Shown here piece after piece: positions 1 to 6,609 of a stretch of DNA of 11,657 bases. Position 1 is the stretch's first letter. Each line of letters starts with the position of its first letter. The DNA lies in the NCBI GenBank assembly GCA_017610525.1, contig JAFCBW010000020.1, positions 1-11,657 of the forward strand. The letters are read 5' to 3'. This DNA is from Candidatus Nanohalarchaeota archaeon. GTDB lineage: Archaea > EX4484-52 > B79-G9. Position numbers and translations under genes: made by a program. A model generated the notes under the pieces. That model saw nothing but the letters and a program-made list of their open reading frames with translations. It did no database searches and was not told the origin of the DNA.

Positions 1-312
1 CATGTGCAAGAATATGAAAAGATGATAGAAGAGGCAACCGTTGACTGCCATGATGAAGATGAGGTATTTTCAGGAATAGTCTGCATGCTTCAGGACGAAC
101 TTGAATTACCCTTTGATGCCAAAGTCATCGGCAAAACAGTAAAAGTACTTGATGTAAATGGAAATAAAAGCAGGCTTGGAAACGGCGTAATGATGGATAT
201 ATCATTTGAAGGAAAAAAGTATGTCGTTGCGCTTTCAACAATAGACATTGCAGACAAGCACTCAAAAAATGCCCGATGGCTTGGCGCATATAAACACTGG
301 CTAAACCAATAG
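1..312 (+). CDS. CcbP-like small (putative calcium-binding) protein, 5' end uncertain
   Basis: The reading frame is open to the left edge. A GTG at position 4 would give 102 aa, but any ribosome-binding site would lie outside the window, so the gene may start further upstream. The protein has an acidic stretch near the N-terminus (VDCHDEDEV), then ELPFDAKVIG, KTVKVLDV and a C-terminal ARWLGAYKHWL. This order (acidic helix, L-PF-A-V/C, a small beta barrel, a terminal W-YxxW helix) matches my memory of the CcbP calcium-binding family first described in Anabaena (PF11535), which is about the same length. Calcium binding is inferred from the family; the sequence shows only the acidic residues. 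It is transcribed toward the surface-protein operon and its stop lies 20 bases from that operon's last stop, so it is probably an unrelated transcription unit. Alternative: a small domain of a longer protein cut by the window edge. Confidence 0.6.
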   Translation, partial: HVQEYEKMIEEATVDCHDEDEVFSGIVCMLQDELELPFDAKVIGKTVKVLDVNGNKSRLGNGVMMDISFEGKKYVVALSTIDIADKHSKNARWLGAYKHWLNQ

Positions 313-333
313 TGATATTTTTTATTTATCACT
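311..333. terminator. Hairpin between convergent genes, likely bidirectional terminator
   Basis: A perfect 7-bp inverted repeat, AGTGATA (311-317) and TATCACT (327-333), encloses a 9-base loop that is nearly all T. It sits exactly between two convergent genes: its left arm contains the last two bases of the TAG stop of the plus-strand gene, and its right arm ends on the last base of the minus-strand TGA stop. T-rich sequence follows on the plus side. The position and symmetry suit transcription ending from both directions. The short AT-rich stem keeps confidence moderate. Confidence 0.45.
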
Positions 334-2840
334 CACTTTTTTCTGCCAAGCCTGCTCTTGATGGCACTTAGCGAAGAAACAGACCCTGCTCGTGACGTAA
401 ACCTCGAATTGACCCTGCCTCCATATCCTGTCCGTCTCTGCTTCTTTTTAATGGTTATAATCACAAACGCCACAAAAGCAAAGAAAAGCGACAGATAAAC
501 ATTTGTCCTTCCCGCACTTGAAAACGAAACAAGCCCCGTCATATCCGGCACACTAAAAGACGACTCATCTTCACTTTCCACTGCCGCCTCTCCCTCTATG
601 GCCTCCGACTCATTATCTCCAATCTTTGCAGTAAACGCAGTCTTTTCATTGACTTCATTAGACGCAAAATCAACATTAACAAAATAATACTTATTGCACG
701 ACCCATCACCGCAATCATCCAGCGGTATATGGACATTCAACTCAACATTTATCCTCTCCCCTGCAGGAATACTCTCAACAAGAGTCGGATCCATCGTATA
801 CCATGTATCTTTCAGCCCCGAAATACTCAACCTGACATTCGTAAGCTCCGTCTGGCCTGTATTAAACACATTTATGTCCATGGTCTTAGCCTCGCCAATC
901 ACGAAATCCACCGTTTCCGGAACCTGCAGGCTTATCTCTTTCTTTCTGGTAACCTCAAACTCATAAGTCATATTATAAGACATGTATGGGCTCCTCTTTG
1001 CCGTCGCGACAAGATTAAACACCCCGTCCACATCCGGCGCAGACAATATCGCCGTAAAAATACCCCCTGCTCCAGACGTCGTTTTTCCTGTTATCTCCGT
1101 GCCATCCACAGTGTAATATACTTCAACTCCCTCAATCTCAACACTTTTCGTATCAACGACCTTGCCTGTAAGCGTCATTCTCTCTCTGGAAAAATAATCC
1201 TTCTTATCAAGCGCCGCATCCAGCCACAACCCGCGCCTCTCACCGATAACAAAAGCAGACAGCCTGTTCGTATTAAACGAAACCATATCCCTCACAAGAT
1301 TAACAACCGTAGGCATTTCCACCCATTCACCGATACACTTTCTCTTACCGAAATTCCAGTTTGTACACTCATACGTCTCAATATTCTTTTCATTATCAAC
1401 TGCGCCGTCATCATACGGTATCTCAAGATATGCGGACTCAAACGGCATCCCGAACTCCAGGACCACAAGCTTTGCCACAGTCAGCCCCTCGATTTCAGGG
1501 TTTCCCGAAAAATAATCATAATTTATAGAATCAATCATGGTACTGAATATATCGACTCCGTATATTTCCGCTTTCCACACCTGCGGGAAGCGCATGGCAA
1601 TATCATAAGTATCCGCACTGATCGGCACATTATACCTGCCGGTACCATCAGTCGCAAAAGGTATCTCCGTCTTATTATTCCTGAGCACAATACTTGCAGA
1701 AACAACATTACCATTCGAATCCACCAACTGCCCCTGGAACGCCAGCACGAACCTGACCTCTGCAGCCGTAAATATGACCTCGCCAACCCCCGGATACCAT
1801 ACCGATATTTTCAGCTCATAAGTTCCCGGATCCTGCTGAATGATATTGACAGGAACAACATAGTATCCATCGCCTTCATTAAACGTAAACCCCTCCATAT
1901 CCACAAGACTGTCGGTTCTCTTGCCATCATCTTTTTCCAGGTAAATATCAAAATTTTTCAGATCCAGATTCTCTGCAGTCCCTCCCTGGTAGATCACCCT
2001 AAGTTTAATATCCTTTTTAGTAGAAGTAGTAAGATCAATTACATTCGAAATAGTTCCCGGCACAAGAGAGACAACCAGCGACTTCATAGTTATGAGTGCA
2101 TCCGTTTGCGCACTGCTTAACAAAATCATTGAATCCGGCGGCTCAGTATAACTCAAATCTACCTTAAGATCATATTTATTTTCCGAAGTCAGGTCAGGGA
2201 CAGAATCCAGCCGATAGCATGGTATGATCCATGATTCTTTTGAAGGGTCATAAGATGCGGAATTAGTATCTGCAATCTTCTTGTCAGGCGTCGCCTCATT
2301 GCTCAGGAAAACATCAAAATTCAATGTACCTCCCGCATATGCAAGCGACTCTAATGTAAGTATTTTCCCGTCTTTATACACTCTGTATTCAACAGACGTG
2401 GAATTCGTCAGATACGTCTCAACAGGCATCGATCTTGTGGGTGCTACAATTTCGCCTCTAAGCTCATGCACTTCAAAAGAACCTGAAAAATTCCCTATTT
2501 TCGTATAATTTACATCTAGGCAATCCCCGCTGACCTCATATACTCCATATTTTGCAGACTCAAGTCTCGAATCAATATCCACTACAGCCACCCATGCTGC
2601 GCCTGCTCCGGTAAAATCAATATATTTGCCATAAAGCTTGGTAACGTACGTATTTTGCAGCTGTGCTGTATTCGCAGGGCAGGTGCACCGGATTTCAACC
2701 CTGTTATTCTTATTATGCCATATCGTATCACTTGGAGAAATAACAGTACAGCTGTTCGCAGATGCTTGAGCAATAACAATAAAAAAAACAATCAACATAC
2801 CTAATACGGCCGAAAACAGCCCATTTATTCTTCTAGTCAT
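333..2840 (-). CDS. Giant membrane-anchored multi-domain Ig-like surface protein
   Basis: An 835-aa type I membrane protein. I chose the ATG at 2840 because AGGGAG lies just upstream and it gives a clean signal peptide (MTRRINGLFSAVLG, hydrophobic to about residue 24, cleavage near ASA-N at 28). A TTG at 2885 would add 15 residues with no ribosome-binding site. Order of parts: a Cys-containing N-terminal region (30-125), two beta-rich Ig-like repeats (about 135-250 and 255-365), a carboxypeptidase-regulatory-like beta domain (FQGQLVDSNGNVVSASIVLR, GTGRYNVPI, 366-445), a Cys module with WNF and GEW (487-533), a macroglobulin-type Ig domain (538-632), a CARDB/NEW3-like domain (634-740; NVFNTGQTELTNVRL), an acidic linker (742-765), one membrane helix (778-797) and a 38-residue basic tail rich in Arg and Ser. 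No catalytic motif is visible. It lies 55 bases after the MinD-like gene and is probably its cotranscribed partner. Likely role: envelope, adhesion or S-layer-associated protein. The exact function is unknown. Confidence 0.85.
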   Translation of the reverse strand: MTRRINGLFSAVLGMLIVFFIVIAQASANSCTVISPSDTIWHNKNNRVEIRCTCPANTAQLQNTYVTKLYGKYIDFTGAGAAWVAVVDIDSRLESAKYGVYEVSGDCLDVNYTKIGNFSGSFEVHELRGEIVAPTRSMPVETYLTNSTSVEYRVYKDGKILTLESLAYAGGTLNFDVFLSNEATPDKKIADTNSASYDPSKESWIIPCYRLDSVPDLTSENKYDLKVDLSYTEPPDSMILLSSAQTDALITMKSLVVSLVPGTISNVIDLTTSTKKDIKLRVIYQGGTAENLDLKNFDIYLEKDDGKRTDSLVDMEGFTFNEGDGYYVVPVNIIQQDPGTYELKISVWYPGVGEVIFTAAEVRFVLAFQGQLVDSNGNVVSASIVLRNNKTEIPFATDGTGRYNVPISADTYDIAMRFPQVWKAEIYGVDIFSTMIDSINYDYFSGNPEIEGLTVAKLVVLEFGMPFESAYLEIPYDDGAVDNEKNIETYECTNWNFGKRKCIGEWVEMPTVVNLVRDMVSFNTNRLSAFVIGERRGLWLDAALDKKDYFSRERMTLTGKVVDTKSVEIEGVEVYYTVDGTEITGKTTSGAGGIFTAILSAPDVDGVFNLVATAKRSPYMSYNMTYEFEVTRKKEISLQVPETVDFVIGEAKTMDINVFNTGQTELTNVRLSISGLKDTWYTMDPTLVESIPAGERINVELNVHIPLDDCGDGSCNKYYFVNVDFASNEVNEKTAFTAKIGDNESEAIEGEAAVESEDESSFSVPDMTGLVSFSSAGRTNVYLSLFFAFVAFVIITIKKKQRRTGYGGRVNSRFTSRAGSVSSLSAIKSRLGRKK

Positions 2841-2895
2841 AAAACTCCCTGAATTAATGCTGAGCACAGTATTGCCACTGCCCAAAATTATGAGA

Positions 2896-3642
2896 TCAAA
2901 TCATCCTCAAAAGTTTCTTTAGTCCCATATACTTAGGCGGCTCATAAGTTTTTCCAATCAGCCGGGCTGCAAGTTTTTTATATTCTATAGCTGCTTGTGA
3001 ATACGGGCTCTGGGCAACAACAGGCACTTTATCAAAAATACTTTTATTCACATTCCAGTCCTCAGGCACAATTCCGATAACCGGAACTTCACACATCATC
3101 TCAACTTCTTCAGGCCTTAATTCCCATGGCGCATTTTTCATTCTCGTAATCACAACCCCTAAGATATTCTTCTTCATATCTGCTGCCATGCGTGCCACTT
3201 TAACTGCATTTGCGACAGTCGGGATTTCAGGATTCGTAATCACAATAATTTCATCGCACGCATCAAGGACCGCCCGCGAATCTTTATCCAGGCCCGGGGG
3301 TGCATCAACAATCACTGTACCTTCAAGTTTATTCAAAGAAAGTCTCAGGTTGGACACATCCGCGCTCAATGAATCAAGGTCAATGGACGACGGAACCAGC
3401 TTCAAGCCAGTATGGTGCATATAGATCGCGCGATTGATATCAATCTCATCATTCAGGACATCCTGAAGTTTATTTGGAAACGTATAGAATCCCAGATGCA
3501 GCCCAAGGCTTGAGGCAGTCGTATCCGCATCCACAACAACGACCTCTTCACCGAACTGGTGAAGCGCAAGTGCAATATTAATCGACGAAACCGTCTTACC
3601 GGTTCCCCCCTTTCCCGAAACAATCCCAATTATCTTTGGCAA
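2896..3642 (-). CDS. minD: MinD/ParA-family P-loop ATPase
   Basis: A 248-aa deviant-Walker ATPase. Visible motifs are the deviant Walker A with signature lysine (GKGGTGKT, residues 10-17), Walker A' (VVVVDAD, D38 and D40) and Walker B (VIVDAPPG, D113). The last residues, MGLKKLLRMI, form a short amphipathic helix like the membrane-targeting sequence of MinD, so ATP-dependent membrane association is expected. Start: TTG at 3642, preceded by GGGTGAT, an excellent match to the archaeal anti-Shine-Dalgarno; no better start is in frame. Known family members position other proteins or complexes on the inner membrane face and often act with a partner that stimulates ATP hydrolysis; no MinE, ParB or SRP-like gene is visible here. 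It is flanked by genes for membrane-anchored extracellular Ig proteins. That suggests positioning or assembly of a surface structure rather than generic division-site selection, but this is inference from context. Confidence 0.93.
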   Translation of the reverse strand: MPKIIGIVSGKGGTGKTVSSINIALALHQFGEEVVVVDADTTASSLGLHLGFYTFPNKLQDVLNDEIDINRAIYMHHTGLKLVPSSIDLDSLSADVSNLRLSLNKLEGTVIVDAPPGLDKDSRAVLDACDEIIVITNPEIPTVANAVKVARMAADMKKNILGVVITRMKNAPWELRPEEVEMMCEVPVIGIVPEDWNVNKSIFDKVPVVAQSPYSQAAIEYKKLAARLIGKTYEPPKYMGLKKLLRMI

Positions 3643-3704
3643 ATAATCACCCGTTTAACTCTCTTGATTTGAAGCATAGATACGTCCATGCCACTATGTT
3701 GATA

Positions 3705-3713
3705 TATTTATAG
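3705..3713 (-). promoter_or_regulatory. TATA-box candidate for the MinD-like gene
   Basis: On the minus strand this reads CTATAAATA, a good archaeal TATA element, 63 bases upstream of the TTG start. Initiation about 25 bases downstream would give a leader of roughly 40 bases containing the GGGTGAT ribosome-binding site. A second AT-rich element (TATATAAG on the minus strand) lies near 3724-3733. The 171-base gap (3643-3813) holds nothing else that I can support as a gene. It suggests that the ATPase and the giant protein form their own transcription unit, or can be transcribed independently of the three genes upstream. Confidence 0.45.
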
Positions 3714-3813
3714 ATAGTTACTCTTATATAGATATCCTTCATCTGAACTATTTATAACTGACTGTTACCCCCACAATCACACCCCTAATAATCCTTCCAT
3801 TGCAATATACTAT

Positions 3814-4686
3814 TCATCCCTTTTCACAAGGCTCCGCATGCTTCTTCCCGTGACTCTTATCCTTCCTCCTCCGCTTCACCCTGAAAAGTTCAGCCGCCAG
3901 AACACAGATTACAACAAGAAGCACAACAATGATGACATCACTCCACTCAATCCCCTCAATCTTCTCCTCCTCCTCCCTCAACTGCACAGCCGCCAGCCCA
4001 TACTCTCGTCCGTCTTCACTGACAATATCAAAATCAATTGTCTGTGCATGCCATGTACTGGCATGATACTTGATCGTGACCGTCTTCACCTCACCCGCAT
4101 CAATTCTTTCAATTATTTTAGGCTCAACAATCCATCCCAGTGGGTACTCCCTTGGGATAATCAGGACATTTTCAAGAGTCTTATTTGACATGATTGTCAT
4201 ATTAATCTCATCATGGCTATTCTTTGTCTCACTCACAAAAAAATTATCACTTTCATGCACCGTACTGTTCACCACATAAAAAGACACCTGCCCCCATTCA
4301 AAACGCTCATGGCACTGGTAAATACTGACATTCACTATAATATCCCCTGTAACATCCGCCATCCAGCAGTTATGAAACAAAAAAGCACCTCCCGGCTCCA
4401 GTGGCTCAACCTCGCTCCAGATTGTCTTAATGAACACCGAATCCTTATAGATATCCGCCCTCACCTTAACAGCACAGCCCGCAGAACCGATATTTTCAAC
4501 ATTCATCGAAATTACCTGCGGTCCCCCATCAACACTGGCAGAATAATTCACATAATCCACCCCTGCCTGTATCGTGCCGCTGACAGATATATATATCGGC
4601 GGTGCATACACAAAAGACGCAGAAAGAATTAAAAATACAACAAACCCCCAAACTGCGCACATCCATCCCAAAAAGTCCTTTCTCAT
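3814..4686 (-). CDS. Membrane-anchored two-domain Ig-like surface protein
   Basis: A 290-aa protein with an N-terminal signal peptide (MRKDFLGWMCAVWGFVVFL, cleavage near SFVYA), an extracellular part, a membrane helix at about 250-270 (DVIIVVLLVVICVLAAEL) and a very basic cytoplasmic tail (RVKRRRKDKSHGKK). The outer part looks like two CARDB-type beta sandwiches, one around residues 30-140 (SMNVENIGSAGCAVKVRADI, then two more Cys) and one around 145-240 (PLGWIVEPKIIERIDAGEVK). An acidic linker (REEEEKIEG) precedes the membrane. I prefer the ATG at 4686, which has GGGGAAG just upstream. An alternative ATG at 4728 overlaps the previous stop as ATGA but has no ribosome-binding site and would put 14 extra residues before the signal peptide. 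The upstream gene ends 38 bases before this start. No enzymatic motif is seen. Probably a structural or scaffold component of the same envelope system; function not recognised. Confidence 0.82.
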   Translation of the reverse strand: MRKDFLGWMCAVWGFVVFLILSASFVYAPPIYISVSGTIQAGVDYVNYSASVDGGPQVISMNVENIGSAGCAVKVRADIYKDSVFIKTIWSEVEPLEPGGAFLFHNCWMADVTGDIIVNVSIYQCHERFEWGQVSFYVVNSTVHESDNFFVSETKNSHDEINMTIMSNKTLENVLIIPREYPLGWIVEPKIIERIDAGEVKTVTIKYHASTWHAQTIDFDIVSEDGREYGLAAVQLREEEEKIEGIEWSDVIIVVLLVVICVLAAELFRVKRRRKDKSHGKKHAEPCEKG

Positions 4687-4724
4687 ACACTTCCCCTTAA
4701 TCTTACCAGATAACCGCAACTCAC

Positions 4725-5171
4725 TCATCGGTATTTCAGCAGCCAATTGCCAATATTATACTTTGGCAGGTAAGATATTATATTAATATCTCCTGAATAA
4801 TTACCAAATTCGCGGGAATTGAAGCAAATGCTGATCTGTCCGCTCTCAAAAGGCCCAAGAATCATCTCCTCATTACTCAGATCCACAAAAGATGTTATAT
4901 TCCCTCTCATTTCAAGCTTTACTTTTGCAGGAGAATTGAATTGATTTGAAACATCAATAAACTTCGTTGACCTGCCCCCTAAAGGCAATCTCCCGAAATT
5001 CAACTCACTGGTCTGTGCAGCAAAACCAATCTTCGTCTCAGGTCCTGTTATTTTTATAGTCTGGGCAGACATATCAAAATGATTGCTGTCTTCTATGAAA
5101 AGGTAATCCGAAGCACCCAGCATAAGAACTGCAATAGCAGCCAAAAGAACAACCAATATCTTCCTTGACAT
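4725..5171 (-). CDS. Secreted single-domain Ig-like (Hydin/ASPM-type) protein
   Basis: A 148-aa protein: signal peptide (MSRKILVVLLAAIAVLMLG) followed by one beta-sandwich domain. The domain shows the pattern LNFGRLPLGGRSTKFIDVSN, then ITSFVDLSNEEMILGPFESG, then a final GNYSGDINI strand. This is typical of abnormal-spindle/Hydin-like or DUF11-like domains (FGxxxxG...VTN...LxPGE...GxYSGxI). It lacks a membrane anchor, so it would be released or held by partners; the signal peptide itself could act as an anchor if uncleaved. The ATG at 5171 shares one base with the upstream TAA (TAATG), and GGAGG lies about 10 bases upstream, within the end of the previous gene. That is strong evidence for operon membership and translational coupling. 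The start 63 bases further upstream would lie inside the previous gene and lose the signal peptide context. Confidence 0.82.
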   Translation of the reverse strand: MSRKILVVLLAAIAVLMLGASDYLFIEDSNHFDMSAQTIKITGPETKIGFAAQTSELNFGRLPLGGRSTKFIDVSNQFNSPAKVKLEMRGNITSFVDLSNEEMILGPFESGQISICFNSREFGNYSGDINIISYLPKYNIGNWLLKYR

Positions 5172-6163
5172 TAGTCCATCCTCCAGTATACATAAAGCCC
5201 TATCAAAAGCATGATGATCACGACAATCCACCACGGGAAGTCCTTTTTCGATTCTTCAGGCTGGGTTATCTTCTTTGGGATTGTTATGATGGAAGGCACA
5301 TCAATTGTCTCCTCCCGAAGGGCATTCCCTGTAATATAATTCACTCTGGAATTGGCCTTATATTCCCCTGATTTAATGCTATCCTTCTCAAGCCAGTATC
5401 CGGACAAAATTACAACCTGCCCGGGCCTGACTTTTTTCAACTGGCCATTAGCTATGTTCTCAGCAGTCAGCCCGTAATTGTCAAAAAGTTTAACCATCTC
5501 CAGCCTTGCAGTCATTGTAGTCGTGCCTGTATTCTTAAACAAGACATCGACCCGTACCCTGTTCTCTGCCACCCTCTCCGCTTCCATATCAATAATATTA
5601 CCCTCTCTTGCAGCATATCCCGGGATATTGAAAACAAATATCACCCTTGTCACTCCAATTGAAAATATTCCTGCTCCGTCTCCCCCGCTTTTCATCTGCG
5701 GCTGCAGATTGACTGCTCCCGCATGATACCCTGGCTCAGCATCCTTTGGGACTTTCAGGATTAATGTGACTTTTTTATTATACCTCACGCTCGCTCCCCC
5801 CGGTAAAGTTACCAGCTGCGTCTGCGTAGGCGAAATGAGTATCGATTTTTGCGGAATCGAAATCCACGGAGATATATCCTCCTCAGACGCCTCACTTGGG
5901 ATAAAAGTATAATATGTCCGCTTCTCTTTTTCATATATCGAAGCATGCACAGGTATGTAACTCACACCGACAAGAATATCCTGCTGGGCATTACTCATAA
6001 CATAAAACTCCACCAGTCTTTCACTCCCTCTCGGCACAGATCCAAGATCCAAGGCACCGGGCGCAGCACCAATAGATATGGCATTTGCCGAAGGGACAAT
6101 AGTAAAAAGCGCAAAGAAAAAAATCAGGACCCTTAACATAACACGCCGTGCTTTGTTCTCCAA
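5171..6163 (-). CDS. Membrane-anchored tandem Ig-like protein, DUF916/DUF3324-like architecture
   Basis: About 330 aa. Order of parts: a signal peptide (ENKARRVMLR, then a hydrophobic run, cleavage after SANA), a first beta-sandwich (residues about 30-180: ALDLGSVPRGSERLVEFYV, WISIPQKSILISPTQTQ, LILKVPKDAEPGYHAGAVNL), a second one (about 190-290: VRVDVLFKNTGTTTMTARLE, LKKVRPGQVVILSGYW), a Lys/Glu linker, a C-terminal membrane helix (WWIVVIIMLLIGLYVYW) and only three residues after it. The layout (signal, N-terminal sandwich with the PxxxxxxPxQ-KVPxDAxPGxHxGA pattern, second sandwich, membrane helix) recalls the bacterial WxL-interacting DUF916-DUF3324 proteins. That is an analogy, not a proven homology. 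The start is uncertain: TTG at 6163 has GGGAG well placed and a proper basic n-region; ATG at 6193 (no clear ribosome-binding site) and ATG at 6139 are alternatives. It heads the operon. Confidence 0.8.
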   Translation of the reverse strand: MENKARRVMLRVLIFFFALFTIVPSANAISIGAAPGALDLGSVPRGSERLVEFYVMSNAQQDILVGVSYIPVHASIYEKEKRTYYTFIPSEASEEDISPWISIPQKSILISPTQTQLVTLPGGASVRYNKKVTLILKVPKDAEPGYHAGAVNLQPQMKSGGDGAGIFSIGVTRVIFVFNIPGYAAREGNIIDMEAERVAENRVRVDVLFKNTGTTTMTARLEMVKLFDNYGLTAENIANGQLKKVRPGQVVILSGYWLEKDSIKSGEYKANSRVNYITGNALREETIDVPSIITIPKKITQPEESKKDFPWWIVVIIMLLIGLYVYWRMD

Positions 6164-6259
6164 AACATCTCCCGTCAAGCCAGATTCATACATCCCAGAC
6201 CACTCATTCCAAATTCACACATTCTATCTCAATATGTCTATATATCTCCTTGTAGATAA

Positions 6260-6267
6260 GATATAAA
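6260..6267 (-). promoter_or_regulatory. TATA-box candidate for the minus-strand operon
   Basis: On the minus strand this reads TTTATATC, close to the archaeal TATA consensus, within the divergent spacer. Initiation roughly 25 bases downstream (near 6236) would give a leader of about 45 to 75 bases, depending on which start is used. Another AT-rich stretch (TATATA near 6239-6244) lies where transcription would begin. Together with the plus-strand TATA elements about 160 bases away, it makes 6194-6609 a divergent promoter region. Confidence 0.45.
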
Positions 6268-6400
6268 TATCTAACTCTGGTAATCCAAAAATACGCACAA
6301 TTTCTGACAATACTCAAGGCAAACATACAACAGAACATAATTCGCACAAAACGCAATCCTGCGTGTCGGACAAATATTCCGCGATATACCCTTGTTCAGA

Positions 6401-6436
6401 TATATATATTCGACTTATCAAAACATATATATATAC
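6401..6436 (+). promoter_or_regulatory. TATA-rich promoter region for the secreted-protein array
   Basis: Two alternating TA runs occur, at about 6401-6409 and 6425-6435, in the spacer that separates the minus-strand operon from gene A. Initiation about 25 bases after the second run (near 6460) would give an unusually long leader of about 150 bases before the ATG at 6610; that leader contains the hairpins listed below. The rest of the spacer (6271-6400) is AT-rich and shows only a small 5-bp stem (ACGCA/TGCGT, 6351-6364). I see no small gene in it. Confidence 0.4.
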
Positions 6437-6515
6437 AAATGGCACTAAAGTACCGTATCAACATAACAATAGCGCAAGTAGAATCCGTTAACAGGACAAA
6501 ATATTAAATAACCGC

Positions 6516-6542
6516 ATACAATGATTTAAGGGATCATTGTAT
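6516..6542. promoter_or_regulatory. Perfect 10-bp inverted repeat in the leader of gene A
   Basis: ATACAATGAT (6516-6525) and ATCATTGTAT (6533-6542) are perfect reverse complements around the 7-base loop TTAAGGG. The element lies between the predicted transcription start and the ATG of gene A. It could be an RNA hairpin in the leader or a dyad operator for a dimeric regulator such as the winged-helix protein encoded later in the array. The octamer ATACAATG occurs again in a palindrome in the A-B spacer, which supports a protein-binding role. No poly-T run follows the hairpin directly, so a simple terminator is less likely. Confidence 0.5.
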
Positions 6543-6579
6543 TCATGTGGTGGTGTGGTTGATTTATCAGTCACGCATG

Positions 6580-6606
6580 AGCCGTTTTTCGGCTATAGGG
6601 GGAGAT
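6580..6606 (+). promoter_or_regulatory. Small hairpin plus strong ribosome-binding site before gene A
   Basis: AGCCG (6580-6584) and CGGCT (6590-6594) form a 5-bp stem with a TTTTT loop, ending 3 bases before a strong Shine-Dalgarno site, GGGGGAGAT (6598-6606). The site decides the start of gene A at ATG 6610 rather than the upstream in-frame codons from 6547. Almost the same leader (GGGGAGATAAAA) precedes gene B, and a shorter form (GGGGATAAA) precedes the winged-helix gene. Confidence 0.5.
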
Positions 6607-6609
6607 AAA

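Noticed and set aside
729..2120. Long open frame of 463 codons on the plus strand
   Set aside because: It lies fully antisense to the giant surface protein, whose domains, signal peptide and membrane helix are clear. The antisense product is an Arg/His/Ile-rich jumble without any motif or ribosome-binding site.
4687..4728. Start of the 290-aa protein at ATG 4728 with an ATGA overlap
   Set aside because: The overlap is attractive, but there is no ribosome-binding site for it, while ATG 4686 has GGGGAAG well placed and leads directly into a signal peptide. Kept as an alternative.
6547..6609. Earlier start for gene A giving 21 extra residues
   Set aside because: The extension would put the GGGGGAGAT ribosome-binding site and a hairpin inside the coding sequence and would spoil the basic signal-peptide start at MNKRG.
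6194..6609. A tRNA, small RNA gene or insertion sequence in the divergent spacer
   Set aside because: I saw no cloverleaf, no terminal inverted repeats and no transposase fragment; the region is explained by TATA elements and leader hairpins.
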